Of a DNA stretch of 64,000 nucleotides, positions 16,014 through 25,671 are shown one piece after another. The stretch spans positions 1-64,000 of the forward strand of contig DAOPYA010000004.1 of NCBI GenBank assembly GCA_035352635.1, in the 5' to 3' direction. The position numbers and the translations under genes are program-made. How positions within the stretch are numbered: position 1 is the stretch's first letter; every line of letters starts with the position of its first letter. The notes below the pieces were generated by a model. It worked only from the letters and a program-made list of their open reading frames with translations. It had not been told where the DNA came from and did no database searches. This DNA is from Rifleibacterium sp035352635. Lineage in GTDB: Bacteria; Muiribacteriota; Ozemobacteria; Ozemobacterales; Ozemobacteraceae.

Positions 16014-16895
16014 ATGATTAAAAACCTGTTAAATCTGCAAAAAGATTCTGCCGATAGTAATATCACGGACTGTAGCGGATCGTGTAACTACCCGGAGATG
16101 GAATTCAAACTTCTGCCGCTTGAAAAAGTCTACCCGAACCCGAATCAGCCCCGCAAGATCTTTGAAAAACAGGCATTGGAAGACCTGGCCCAGTCAATAC
16201 GCGAAAACGGCGTTCTGCAACCAGTTCTGGTCAGGCAGATCGGCGAGCGCTATCAGATCGTTTCAGGTGAAAGACGCTTTCGGGCAAGCAAAATTGCCGG
16301 CATGAACAGCATTCCCGCGGTCATTCGCAAACTCGACGAAGAAAAAACGATGCTGGCAGGGCTGATCGAGAATATTCAGCGCCAGGATCTCAACCCGATC
16401 GAGGAAGCCCGAACCCTCAGAGACATTCTTCTGAACTTCGGGCTGACACATGACCAGCTCTCAGAAAAGGTTGGCAGAAGCAGATCAGCGCTCACCAACA
16501 GGCTCAGGCTGCTGCAACTTCCCCCTGAAGTTCAGCTGATGGTAGCCGATGGGCAAATATCGGCCGGGCACGCCAAAATGCTGGCTGGGCTTAAAGAACC
16601 CCATGAAGCGCGGCAATGGGCCAAAAAAATCATCACCGATCAGCTATCGGTATACGAAACCGAAAAACAGATCGCCCGTGAGAAAACCGAAAATTCCAGT
16701 GTCTGTCCGAAGAAAGGCAGATTGTTGATGAATTCAGATATGCATGTCAGAGCGGTTGAAGAAAACCTTCAAGAGCTGCTTGGCGCGAAGGTTCGCATTC
16801 GTCAGGGCAAAAACAAGGGCCGCATCGAAATTGAATTTTACGACAGAGACGATCTCGAGAGAGTTGTAGAGTCAATGGTTTCGGTGTGCCTGTAA
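16014..16895 (+). CDS. ParB/Spo0J-family protein
   Basis: 293 residues. The ParB N-terminal CTP-binding fold is clear: PNPNQPRK (41-48), box I GERRFRAS (85-92) and box II ENIQRQDLNPIEEA (119-132). A helix-turn-helix (about 140-165, DQLSEKVGRSRSALTNRLRLL) binds DNA. A C-terminal dimerisation domain is present in shortened form (about 240-293). ParB loads at parS sites and works with a ParA ATPase in chromosome segregation. No normal parA is adjacent; instead a protein with a degenerate ParA/MinD-like domain follows two genes downstream. I see no obvious parS site in the window. It could be the chromosomal ParB or a paralogue. Confidence 0.88.
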   Translation: MIKNLLNLQKDSADSNITDCSGSCNYPEMEFKLLPLEKVYPNPNQPRKIFEKQALEDLAQSIRENGVLQPVLVRQIGERYQIVSGERRFRASKIAGMNSIPAVIRKLDEEKTMLAGLIENIQRQDLNPIEEARTLRDILLNFGLTHDQLSEKVGRSRSALTNRLRLLQLPPEVQLMVADGQISAGHAKMLAGLKEPHEARQWAKKIITDQLSVYETEKQIAREKTENSSVCPKKGRLLMNSDMHVRAVEENLQELLGAKVRIRQGKNKGRIEIEFYDRDDLERVVESMVSVCL

Positions 16896-16917
16896 CCACA
16901 GTCGAAAGGTAACTGGT

Positions 16918-17805
16918 GTGATCATTAATTTCTGGGGGGTCAGAGGCTCGATTCCTGTCCCTGGCAAAGATACCGTCGAGTTCGGCGGCAACACCACCTG
17001 TATCGAAATTCTCACCTCATGCGGGGAGAGACTGATCTTTGACGCCGGCACCGGCATCAGAGTCTTAGGCAACTCCCTGATGAAACAAGAATTCGGCGAA
17101 GGAAAAGGCATGGCGCATGTTTTCTTCACCCACTCCCACTGGGATCACATACAGGGCTTCCCCTTTTTCGCACCCGCCTATGTCGGCAAAAAAGACACCA
17201 GGGGCACCCGGGTAGAAGATGCCTGCAATGTTTTCAACCTCTACGGGGCGACCGACGTTGGCAACCGCATCGAAACTACATTGCGCGGCCAGATGGATAA
17301 CGTTTATTTTCCTGTCGATCTGAACTACCTGTCTTCGGTCATTAATTTTAAAACTCTTATCGATAATAAAACCAGAATCGGCAATGCCACGATAACAGCT
17401 TTCATGCTGGTGCATCCAAACGGCGTTCTGGGTTACCGCATCGAAGAAGATGGCAAATCAATAGCAATTGCCACTGACTGCGAGCATCCAACCGACGGTT
17501 CGATCGATCAGAATCTCTTGAAACTGGCCAGCAATGTCGACATTCTCGTCTATGACGGCCAATACACAAGCGAAGAATATACCCCGCATAAATTCAACCT
17601 CCCAGGCCCTGGTCGCCAGGGGTTCGGCCATTCAACCCCCGATGAAGGGATAAGAGCAGCCAAAGCCGCCGGGGCTCGCCGTCTGCTCATCACCCACCAC
17701 GACCCGCTGCACAATGATGTAAGACTTCGTGAAATGGAAGCCCGGGCAAAGAATCTTTTTTCAGCCACAGATTTTGCCCGCGAAGGCATGTCGATCGAAA
17801 TTTAA
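16918..17805 (+). CDS. MBL-fold metal-dependent hydrolase
   Basis: 295 residues. It starts with the family signature FWGVRGSIPVPG and carries the zinc motif THSHWDHIQG (HxHxDH at 72-77), then further ligands (VYDGQY near 215 and THHDP near 261). This subgroup (PhnP-like, often annotated as cyclic-nucleotide or phosphoribosyl cyclic phosphodiesterase) hydrolyses phosphodiesters, but the substrate here is unknown. The start is GTG at 16918 with AAAGGT about 7 bases upstream. The gap to the ParB-like gene is 22 bases. Confidence 0.85.
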   Translation: MIINFWGVRGSIPVPGKDTVEFGGNTTCIEILTSCGERLIFDAGTGIRVLGNSLMKQEFGEGKGMAHVFFTHSHWDHIQGFPFFAPAYVGKKDTRGTRVEDACNVFNLYGATDVGNRIETTLRGQMDNVYFPVDLNYLSSVINFKTLIDNKTRIGNATITAFMLVHPNGVLGYRIEEDGKSIAIATDCEHPTDGSIDQNLLKLASNVDILVYDGQYTSEEYTPHKFNLPGPGRQGFGHSTPDEGIRAAKAAGARRLLITHHDPLHNDVRLREMEARAKNLFSATDFAREGMSIEI

Positions 17806-17810
17806 ACCTT

Positions 17811-17844
17811 TTTGTAGTTACGGCCCTGCCGTGTATGCTATGAT
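17811..17844 (+). promoter_or_regulatory. extended -10 promoter set close to the start codon
   Basis: TGC followed by TATGAT (17839-17844) forms an extended -10; TATGCT at 17834 with TTTGTA at 17811 is a second reading. Nine bases lie between the -10 box and ATG 17854, matching the geometry at 12352, so the message of the giant gene may be nearly leaderless. Confidence 0.5.
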
Positions 17845-17853
17845 GTGCACAAC

Positions 17854-20800
17854 ATGGCACGGGCTTCCTTCACAACTCCAGTCTATTTCTTTACCTCTAT
17901 TAGAGCAGGTTCCGGCAAGGCTTCGATTGTTGCGAACCTGTCGATTTTCCTTAACAGCCTATCACAAAAGGTTGCCCTGATTGATCTTGACGGCGAAACA
18001 CCACTAAAACTCAAGAATACTTTTCCGCAATCAATCAATCTCCAGGCTTACGCAGACCTTGGTCAACTGGCTCGCTCTGACGAGAACCGCTTTCAGAAAA
18101 ACTTCTATTTTACCGAAACCAGCCAGATTTCTTACTTCCCCGCCCAGAAACTTGCTGACCCTGCTTCCCTGTTCACCGACACCTCGCTGCGCGATTTTTT
18201 CATTCAGCTTAAAGCAAGCTTTGACCTGGTTATCATCAATTTTCCTGCGGGCATCCAGCACTGCCAGAAAACTTCCGAACTCCTTTCCAGAAGCCACTTA
18301 TGGCGTGGCAGTCGCCCGATTTCCCTTATCGTTTCGCAATCTGACGAGAAAAGCCTGGTCACCCTTGATAAAATGCTGCAACAGAACCCGGCATTCTCTT
18401 ATCAACTCCAGGAAAACACCTGCCTGATTTTTAACAGGGTTCCATCAGCACCTGATGAACAACACCTCGCCGGCACAACCCTCAGCGGGCACGAACTTCG
18501 CCAGATTTTTGATCAGCCCAACAGCTATCTGATTCCGGTCTGCGAAGAATTCGTGCTGCAAAGGCATCAAAGCGGAGCAACCGTTTTAAAATCGGATTCT
18601 CTGATGCACCAGACCATTTCCGGCCTGAACCGTCTGCTGGTTCACAGTGGCGATAATCCGCTCAAGCAGCTCAGCGCCCGGCCAAACGATTATCAGGCCT
18701 GCCTTGACGGCGAACTGCTCGAAAAACTGACGCCATATCTTGAAAGAATACAACTGGCGGCCGCAGCCCGGCTTTATGTTCACCCGTCTGAGCTTCAGGT
18801 CTTTCTCGAAGAAGGGCCAGAGAACTTCCGTATCCGACTGAGAATCTCAGGAGTTAACCAACCACTGCTTGGTATCAACACAAGAATCCGCCAGGAACCC
18901 CTCTGTCAGCTAGTGCAGCGCAGCTCTCCAGATGCTTTTGCTCAGACGGGTCTGACCGACGAGAATTCACCGGTAATACCTGCCGGACGCGTGACAATCT
19001 CAGCTATCAGCATGCGACCGGTTTACAAGTTTCCAGACAATTTCAGCTGCCAGGCAGACCCCAGACTGCACCCACAGCTTGATCTGCTACCCGACAAAGC
19101 GCCGAGACCATCGCCAATCCTCTTCAAACAGCAACTTGATCTGCCCGAGGTACCATCGCTTTCGCACATACTCGGTTTTACCCGCCGACAATATCGACAG
19201 TTTCAGTTCACCTCGCTTGAAAAGCATCTCACCACCGGCAGTGTTACTCATTTTTTTCTGCCGCCCGAATTCGACCTCAGCTGGTCAGCCACCCCGTTTT
19301 TTGACGAAATCTTTGCCTGCAATCTGGCAGCGTGCCAACGCACAACCCTCAATCACCCGATTGTTTTCGCTCTGGCCGATCAATGGCCCGACCTGCGAAA
19401 CGCTGCGGCACCACTGCTCTTCGATATCTTCGCCCGCCACCAGTCGCTATACGCAGTATCAGCTCACCAGATCAGGGAAACCATACCACCGCCGGCCGAC
19501 TTCGCCAGCGCCAGTCGTCGCTACACCGGAAGCCTGCTGGAAAGCTCTATTTGGCCAGTGCCATGCCGGTTTCTGGCGCCACAACCTTCGGCATTGCTTC
19601 TTAAGAGCGCAGAACTGATAGCCATCATGCCCTTGTGGGTCGCTGAATCAACAAATGAGCCAGAACCGCAAGAAAGCCTGCGGAATCATTTCAGAATGCA
19701 TGTTTTGCAGGAATACGAACGTTTCAGCCTTGACGTTCCGTTGCCGCGACCTTTTTTTGCCGAACCGAGCGGCAAAGTGCCTTCAATGAGCATGGAATCC
19801 TGCGTTTTTTTCTCGCTCCATGCCTGCGAACAAACAGGTGCGCCAGTTGCTCCGACCCTCTGCGAAAATTTCCGCAGAGCCTTGCGCGAATCGCCTTCAC
19901 AACTAAGCTTTATGCAGCAATGCTTAAACAAAAAAGAAGCATGTATTGCCCCACCTGATGTCAGATTCCCTGAAGCCTTTAAATGGGAAGACCTGCTCAT
20001 GGAGCACGTTTATCAAGACGTCAAACAAATTGTTACCGGGCGCAGTTTTTTGATCAACCCTGTAAAAGCCCTTTTTTCATTCAAACCCACCCACCCACTC
20101 TTCTTCAGGCTCTCATTTAAAGGGTTTCGCCAGGATGTCATCAACAGTGAACTCCCGGTTCCAAAGGCCGAAGTCAAATTGTCTTTCCGCTCCCCCGCCG
20201 CCGCGCTAAAAGTTGTGGCCTTTAAATTTTCAGCAGGCCCGGCCAGATTGATTGACGATCTTTTGCCCGTTAAATACCGACACCAGAAAGACCTCGGGCA
20301 CCGCGATGCCTTAGATCAGTCAGTCTACAAGAGCGACCGGGTAATCGACAGCGCAATAAAAAACCGCAGACTTGCTGCCAGCAAAGGTCGCATGCTGCAG
20401 ATAAATATTCAGAGCGGTAATCAGCCGGCTTTTTCAGCCAAAACATCGGCACAGAAACTAAAAACAACGACCACGACAATGAAGTTTGCCCCGATGGTTC
20501 TATTAAACAAGGCGATAAACGTTGCGAACATCGCCAGAGAATGCCAGCTTGACCACCTGCCATCTGATCTATTCGCCAACTACAAGCCATTGCCGACCAT
20601 TCAGAACGGCAAAGAATTTTCGGCCGCCCATAACCGGAAAGTCCAGACAAAATCTCTATTCGCTATTGAACCGGTCGAGTTAACCACAATTTCGACAAGA
20701 AGAGATACCCAGAGGTTTTTTGCTTTTCCTGGAAAAGGGGTCTCGCTGCTGATCACCTATCTGCCAACCATAGCCAGGAGGACATTCAGATTGCCTTCTA

Positions 20801-21435
20801 TCAACGGAAACCACCCCGAATTTGCTATCAACCACGATCAGATTCAGCTGCCCGCTGCCCTTCCCCTGCGCAATCGCCGGGTCGAGTTTCCTGATCTGAA
20901 CCGGGCGAACGACAAACAATTTTCCCTCAAAATCCAGTGTGATATGCATGCCATTATTCACAAGACTGGAGCAATGAATGAAAACATCCTGGAACGAGCC
21001 AATCGAAGCCAACGCCCGGCCGAACGGATGGCCAAAATGCCAATGCGCTACCCGTTAGCGATATCTGCCCAGCGCTCCCTGCGCAGCCTCCCCCTTAAAA
21101 AGTCGACTTTTTTTATCAGGTTTCCTGACATTATCGAGGTATTTTATGAGCATCTGCGCTGGTCTCTACGTGATGAACGAGTCAGCGGGCTTGCTTTTAT
21201 TGACCATTTCAAGAATCAGAAAGCTGAAGGGAAATTGCCGGCCTTTTTAATCAGACAAACCCTGCGCCTGGCCTGCCATGTTGATTTCCGAGAAAGATTA
21301 GCCCTTTTCAACCGTTTCGACAAAACCGCCCGCGAAATTTACCCGATCAGCAATCTCAGATTGCGCGACCTAATGAACCTGGCCAGGCAGACAAACCAGA
21401 AATTCAATGAAGTAAACCAGAAGATACGGGCATGA
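17854..21435 (+). CDS. giant protein with degenerate MinD/ParA-like N-terminal domain
   Basis: About 1193 residues. Residues 1-250 follow the MinD/ParA/CpaE fold: a Walker A-like RAGSGKAS (17-24), a second strand ALIDLDGE (41-48) and a Walker B-like VIINFPAG (126-133). Against the family pattern (KGGxGKTT and a Walker B Asp), the first Lys is Arg, the Mg-binding Thr is Ala and the Walker B Asp is Asn, so ATP hydrolysis is doubtful. Residues 250-1090 are a long region rich in Pro, Phe, Arg, Leu and Ser with no domain I recognise, and the last 100 residues are helical (HLRWSLRDERVSGLAF). There is no signal peptide or membrane helix. The start is ATG 17854; GTG 17845 is possible. It overlaps the next gene by ATGA, so the two giants are made together. 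Function unknown. Confidence 0.75.
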   Translation: MARASFTTPVYFFTSIRAGSGKASIVANLSIFLNSLSQKVALIDLDGETPLKLKNTFPQSINLQAYADLGQLARSDENRFQKNFYFTETSQISYFPAQKLADPASLFTDTSLRDFFIQLKASFDLVIINFPAGIQHCQKTSELLSRSHLWRGSRPISLIVSQSDEKSLVTLDKMLQQNPAFSYQLQENTCLIFNRVPSAPDEQHLAGTTLSGHELRQIFDQPNSYLIPVCEEFVLQRHQSGATVLKSDSLMHQTISGLNRLLVHSGDNPLKQLSARPNDYQACLDGELLEKLTPYLERIQLAAAARLYVHPSELQVFLEEGPENFRIRLRISGVNQPLLGINTRIRQEPLCQLVQRSSPDAFAQTGLTDENSPVIPAGRVTISAISMRPVYKFPDNFSCQADPRLHPQLDLLPDKAPRPSPILFKQQLDLPEVPSLSHILGFTRRQYRQFQFTSLEKHLTTGSVTHFFLPPEFDLSWSATPFFDEIFACNLAACQRTTLNHPIVFALADQWPDLRNAAAPLLFDIFARHQSLYAVSAHQIRETIPPPADFASASRRYTGSLLESSIWPVPCRFLAPQPSALLLKSAELIAIMPLWVAESTNEPEPQESLRNHFRMHVLQEYERFSLDVPLPRPFFAEPSGKVPSMSMESCVFFSLHACEQTGAPVAPTLCENFRRALRESPSQLSFMQQCLNKKEACIAPPDVRFPEAFKWEDLLMEHVYQDVKQIVTGRSFLINPVKALFSFKPTHPLFFRLSFKGFRQDVINSELPVPKAEVKLSFRSPAAALKVVAFKFSAGPARLIDDLLPVKYRHQKDLGHRDALDQSVYKSDRVIDSAIKNRRLAASKGRMLQINIQSGNQPAFSAKTSAQKLKTTTTTMKFAPMVLLNKAINVANIARECQLDHLPSDLFANYKPLPTIQNGKEFSAAHNRKVQTKSLFAIEPVELTTISTRRDTQRFFAFPGKGVSLLITYLPTIARRTFRLPSINGNHPEFAINHDQIQLPAALPLRNRRVEFPDLNRANDKQFSLKIQCDMHAIIHKTGAMNENILERANRSQRPAERMAKMPMRYPLAISAQRSLRSLPLKKSTFFIRFPDIIEVFYEHLRWSLRDERVSGLAFIDHFKNQKAEGKLPAFLIRQTLRLACHVDFRERLALFNRFDKTAREIYPISNLRLRDLMNLARQTNQKFNEVNQKIRA

Positions 21436-24400
21436 CCCTGAAGATTCCTTTCAGATACTTTCTTCCCGTCCTCGATGCTCCGGCAAAAAGACCGGGAAAA
21501 AAGGTTTTTGTAACCAGAAGGCCGATAAGCCTTGCCGGCAAGCCTTTGCTGGCCGAGAAACACCTGCCGGTGCAACCATCTTTTTCTCTTGCAGCGCGCA
21601 AATGCTACGCCACCACTGTTGCAGCCCTTTTTAAGCAGGCAAAAAGCATTGCGCGAAAAACCAGATTTAAACCAGATTTCAGCTTTATAAAATACGAACC
21701 GCTGGTTTTTGAAAATGCCAGGTCAGGTTTTTTTTCTACCCCAGGGTTGCCTGACCCTGAGCGATGGGCCGGGCATATTATCGAACCAGCGACCGGCCTC
21801 AAACATTCCGGCCAGTCAGAAAGATTGGCCATCAGCGTTGATACTAATCCGCACCTGGCATTTACCATTGCAGATCATCCTGACCCCGAAAACATCCTGT
21901 CTGGCTTTCTTCAACGCTTTTCAGAGCCGGTCATGTTGCCTTCGCCCAACGAAAAAATTGGTCTTTCCGGTCAGGAAACCTTTATTGAACCGGTTACTGC
22001 CACGCCTTGCCCGGCCCGGCTCATAAATCTGGCCATTTTTGAATCACGCAAAAAATTTATCTGCCGGCGCCCCAGCCTTAATCAGACTTTTTCGTTTGCC
22101 GGGGCTGAGCACAACTTTACTCTTTTCTGGCCAGAAGTCTCTTTCGCACTCGCACCGGCCAATCAAAAGCCGCTCAAAGACCTTACAGAACCGGATTACA
22201 GCCTTTTTCGTTCGCAAAAATTCATTGGTTTTGGCTTTTTTCTGAAGCTTGATCGGGCAAAGAATGGCCCTGAACGCGAAATTCTTGCCAATTTTCTTCT
22301 CGAAAGCAAGATTGTCTTTTCGCCGGTCTGCGACAACCTCATTCATTCAAGCATTGGAACCCCCCACCAGAGCAGTTGTCTGCAAGATTCACGTGGTAAC
22401 CTTACCCCGAAATTTAAATCAGAGGCATCCAGCATTCCTTTAAGGGGCCTTCCCAGCTATCTCCCGGCTGACATCAAGATATCTGGAGCCAGAAAGGCCA
22501 CCATGAGCCTTTGCCTGCCACCGGCACGACCCGCCAATCTTTGCCGAACCCATGCCCGCCACGGAAACTTTCAGATTGCCGACCATGCGTGCCGTCTAAA
22601 ACTCAGGCTTAAACTGCGGCGCATGAACCCGTCAGCCCCCGATACCCGCCTGAAAGTGATGGTTCCTGCCGTATCGCTAAGGCCAGCCACCCGGCCCACA
22701 GGCTTTTTACAGGCCAGTTACAAAGAAATCCGCTCAAAAAACCCGATCTGCAAAAGTTTTGAGCACTCTGATGCAAGCATTGGCCGACCGCCGGCCAATG
22801 ATTTTCACCAGAAGCGCAGTCAGTTTTATATTCGCGCCGCAAGGCACGCGCAATATACTCTGCGGCTTCTGAAAAACATATTTACCGCTAATCAGCACCG
22901 GGCAAGCAATCAGGTCATGCTGAACCACATGTTAACAGCAATGCCCGAGCTAACATCAACCGCAAAGAAACTTCGCCAGCCCGCTGCTTTCAACCCATTT
23001 TCCACAAAGCTTTCTTTGACTGCCAGCCCCGCCAGCAAAATTGTCAGCTCAACCGTTGCCCTTGCAGAAAGAAAACTGCCACTGAGTCTGCTCGCAGGCC
23101 GAGCTTGTTTTAATGATATCTGCACTCCTGAACAACCCAAAAAAATTGCCACCGTAACCACTCAAAGCGCCAACCTTCATCATGAAACCCATGCAAAGCG
23201 CACCCGAACCCTGCGAATGCTGCGCTTCAAACTGCATCCAGTCAGCACCGCCAACCTCTCATACCGGAATAGCCCGGCACGGTCGATAGGCTGTGCGCGA
23301 ATTTCGGCAGCGATTATTTCGCGGCGTGCCCAGAAGGTCAATCTGCCGGCCGGCGAAACCATGGCCATTAAATTGCGCGACCGACAACTCCAGGCCAGGC
23401 ACCGCCTCCGTTTACGCAAGGTCGCCCTAAAAATTGATCTTCCAGGGCAGATTAAACCGAACATGACCCTGCTTCTCGGCATCGAAGGCACAGATGCCCC
23501 GACGACCCTCTGCCAGAAACATTTTGTTTACCCCAGCATCTGGAAACGAAAACAGCGATCGTTCAACTGCCGACTTTCTCTGCTTCCCCATCCGTTCGGC
23601 TTCCCTGACTTTTGTTTTTCAGAAAATGTATTTTCATGCCTGGTAAAGCCAGTGGCTTTAACTATTCCGCTACCGGCCAGGCAAAAAGCAATGCTGACCG
23701 GTAGTTTTGTCATAAAACGCGAAAAGATTTTTTTGCCGCCGCTAAGCATGAAAGCGCCACGCCGCCTGCTCTACAGCCTCAGCATGCCGCATGAGCTTAA
23801 AGAGATTTTCCGCGCCCCTCGGCTTATTACAACTACACAGCTGCAGCCCGCACCTGTTATTGGCTCTTTCACACACACCTGGCTGTGCAACCCTAATCCC
23901 CGAAAGATTTCTGCAGATACCGGCATGCGTATGACCAGAACCCGGCGGCATAAAAGCAGCAGTTTCGTAATGCCTGATCGAGTAATTAAGAGCCATACCT
24001 TTCTGGAAACAGCCGAAGCGCCTTCCTGGCTCGAATTACCTCTGATAAAACGAATGTTGCTACGGGCCAGACGCTTTGCCACAACCCGACAATCAGCAAA
24101 TTTTTGCCCTGTCAACGGGCCAACCAGTCAGCGGTTTTTGCCAGCCATTGCATTGCCTGCCATTGCCAAACCATTGCAAAGACTCAATCTCGCAGGGTTC
24201 AGTCTTTTCACACCGGTGGCCCGACATTTTCTGCATTGCTGGCCGCTTGTTGACCGGCTTCGTTGCCCGGTCGATGACGGTAACCGCATGCGTTTGCGTT
24301 CCTATCGATTCCCATGGCATCCCGAAATGCCACCGACAGGGCAACACAGCCTCAGCTTCAGCGACCGGCCGAGCTCCAACCAGACCCACAGCCTTGATTT

Positions 24401-25364
24401 TGCTGATGAAGTCAGAGCTGCATCATTTTTCTTCCCATGGATTGACCAGATAAGCATAGCAAGTGCCTACCGGAACACTGACTCTGCAAAGGGTTCAAAA
24501 CCGGTTACCACCGTCTTAAAAGAAGTTAATTCTGCCCAAGCAACGTTTCTTGGCCGCCCGATCGGCATATTTGCCGGCATGCAACTCAATATTCCAAGCT
24601 TCAATCAATTCATTGACCCAGCAAATTTCTTCTGCTGCAACGAAAAACCACCGGCACCAATGCAAAAAACACGACGGCACTACAGTTTAAAGCATGCAAC
24701 CCGGCGAATTCAGCCCGAAAACGTGATACTCAATTACTCAGAATACAGCCTGCAAAGTGCACCCGGTGCAACCTTACCAATGGATCCCCTGCATTGGATA
24801 ATTCTGATGCGCAGTTTTATCAGTGCCAGGCCACCGGCCCTCGATTACCAGTTTGCGGCCACCTGCGCAACAAAAACTTCTTCGCCAACCCATGGCAAAC
24901 CCTTTAATACCAGTTTCCCGGCATCTTTTAACCATGTCGGGGATGCCCCCCTTACAGGTCATCTCAATCAGGATGCGCAGCAGACCATGCCTTTGTGCCT
25001 TGCCAGCCTGACCGCGAATTTTTATGCCCTGCCGCTAAGATTAACCAGGTCTGAGATTGCAGCACCTGAAATACTTGACGAAAAATTTGCCCAACTGGTT
25101 CACAAAGCGGTTTTTTCGGCACACCATGAAACGGGAACTCTTTTTGAATTGCATCGGAAAAGCATGTTGCTGCCGGCAGCCACAGATCATTATACGTTGG
25201 CAACGCTCGCATGCGCCACGCACATCCCCGCCTTTAAAATTTCTGCCCGGCGTGCCCCGTTTATTCCAGATGCGCGTCTCAATCTAGCGCCCGCTGGCTA
25301 CAAACATGCCAGTCTGCCCGACTGGATTGACAGCCACCACGAAAGACCTGGCCTCAATCAATGA
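21432..25364 (+). CDS. giant basic low-complexity protein of unknown function
   Basis: 1310 residues without a recognisable domain, signal peptide or membrane segment. It is strongly basic: the first 100 or so residues have about 20 Lys/Arg against 5 Asp/Glu, and His, Pro, Phe and Ser are common throughout. Short basic-Leu patterns recur, such as CRLKLRLKLRRM, QYTLRLLKNIF, RTRTLRMLRFKL, RHRLRLRKVALKI and IKRMLLRARRF, each followed by a polar linker; they may be degenerate repeats that bind an acidic partner (inference). Nearly 4 kb of open frame without a stop argues that it is a real gene. The style resembles the central part of the preceding giant and the C-terminal half of the coiled-coil protein at 26471-28087. 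It is coupled to the preceding gene by ATGA. Confidence 0.7.
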   Translation: MTLKIPFRYFLPVLDAPAKRPGKKVFVTRRPISLAGKPLLAEKHLPVQPSFSLAARKCYATTVAALFKQAKSIARKTRFKPDFSFIKYEPLVFENARSGFFSTPGLPDPERWAGHIIEPATGLKHSGQSERLAISVDTNPHLAFTIADHPDPENILSGFLQRFSEPVMLPSPNEKIGLSGQETFIEPVTATPCPARLINLAIFESRKKFICRRPSLNQTFSFAGAEHNFTLFWPEVSFALAPANQKPLKDLTEPDYSLFRSQKFIGFGFFLKLDRAKNGPEREILANFLLESKIVFSPVCDNLIHSSIGTPHQSSCLQDSRGNLTPKFKSEASSIPLRGLPSYLPADIKISGARKATMSLCLPPARPANLCRTHARHGNFQIADHACRLKLRLKLRRMNPSAPDTRLKVMVPAVSLRPATRPTGFLQASYKEIRSKNPICKSFEHSDASIGRPPANDFHQKRSQFYIRAARHAQYTLRLLKNIFTANQHRASNQVMLNHMLTAMPELTSTAKKLRQPAAFNPFSTKLSLTASPASKIVSSTVALAERKLPLSLLAGRACFNDICTPEQPKKIATVTTQSANLHHETHAKRTRTLRMLRFKLHPVSTANLSYRNSPARSIGCARISAAIISRRAQKVNLPAGETMAIKLRDRQLQARHRLRLRKVALKIDLPGQIKPNMTLLLGIEGTDAPTTLCQKHFVYPSIWKRKQRSFNCRLSLLPHPFGFPDFCFSENVFSCLVKPVALTIPLPARQKAMLTGSFVIKREKIFLPPLSMKAPRRLLYSLSMPHELKEIFRAPRLITTTQLQPAPVIGSFTHTWLCNPNPRKISADTGMRMTRTRRHKSSSFVMPDRVIKSHTFLETAEAPSWLELPLIKRMLLRARRFATTRQSANFCPVNGPTSQRFLPAIALPAIAKPLQRLNLAGFSLFTPVARHFLHCWPLVDRLRCPVDDGNRMRLRSYRFPWHPEMPPTGQHSLSFSDRPSSNQTHSLDFADEVRAASFFFPWIDQISIASAYRNTDSAKGSKPVTTVLKEVNSAQATFLGRPIGIFAGMQLNIPSFNQFIDPANFFCCNEKPPAPMQKTRRHYSLKHATRRIQPENVILNYSEYSLQSAPGATLPMDPLHWIILMRSFISARPPALDYQFAATCATKTSSPTHGKPFNTSFPASFNHVGDAPLTGHLNQDAQQTMPLCLASLTANFYALPLRLTRSEIAAPEILDEKFAQLVHKAVFSAHHETGTLFELHRKSMLLPAATDHYTLATLACATHIPAFKISARRAPFIPDARLNLAPAGYKHASLPDWIDSHHERPGLNQ

Positions 25365-25373
25365 TGATTTTTC

Positions 25374-25443
25374 CAAAGGCTCATTGAATATTTTAAAGCA
25401 ATGCGGCTGACAGGCCGCGCCATCGACAGCAATTCTCGGTGAG
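25374..25443 (-). repeat. dispersed intergenic repeat, copy C
   Basis: Reverse-strand copy of the family seen at 791-862 and 4202-4271. Read on the minus strand it has CTCACCGAG, TCGATGGCGCGG, CTGTCAGC and TTGCTTTAAAATATTCAA followed by AGCCTTT. A short GCGGC/GCCGC stem flanks its centre. It begins 10 bases after the stop codon of the basic giant gene. Confidence 0.65.
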
Positions 25444-25614
25444 TTTTGTAACTCGCATCAAATGCCACTTGTGCTTTACAAGTTGTCTTTTAAAATGGGC
25501 AACTTCGGCCTATCAGCCGGGCTGCTTTTGACCGAGAATGACTACGCCTCAAATCGGTGCGAGACACTTGATGCGTTCTTATATAAAATACTTGTTGATT
25601 CATCGCCTCATGCG

Positions 25615-25643
25615 TTGACTTGCATGGTTAAAGGCATTAGAAT
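25615..25643 (+). promoter_or_regulatory. sigma70-type promoter of the PP2C gene
   Basis: TTGACT (25615-25620), 17-base spacer, TAGAAT (25638-25643). The expected start is near 25650, leaving a leader of about 22 bases with GGGAG before the ATG. It shows that PP2C, coiled-coil and TPR genes can be expressed apart from the giants. Confidence 0.75.
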
Positions 25644-25671
25644 GCCGTGAGTTGCAAGTGGGAGAAAAGAA

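Larger units (their letters stand above)
25365..25671. other. 307-base gene-free stretch
   Basis: It holds repeat copy C (25374-25443), a small ACTTG/CAAGT inverted repeat near 25467-25483 and the promoter of the PP2C gene (25615-25643). I see no terminator with a U-run for the giant genes and no coding frame. Confidence 0.6.

Noticed and set aside
17854..25364. Suspicion that the two giant frames are chance open frames or joined pseudogenes
   Set aside because: More than 7 kb without a stop in the used frames, a recognisable N-terminal fold and an ATGA junction argue for real genes.
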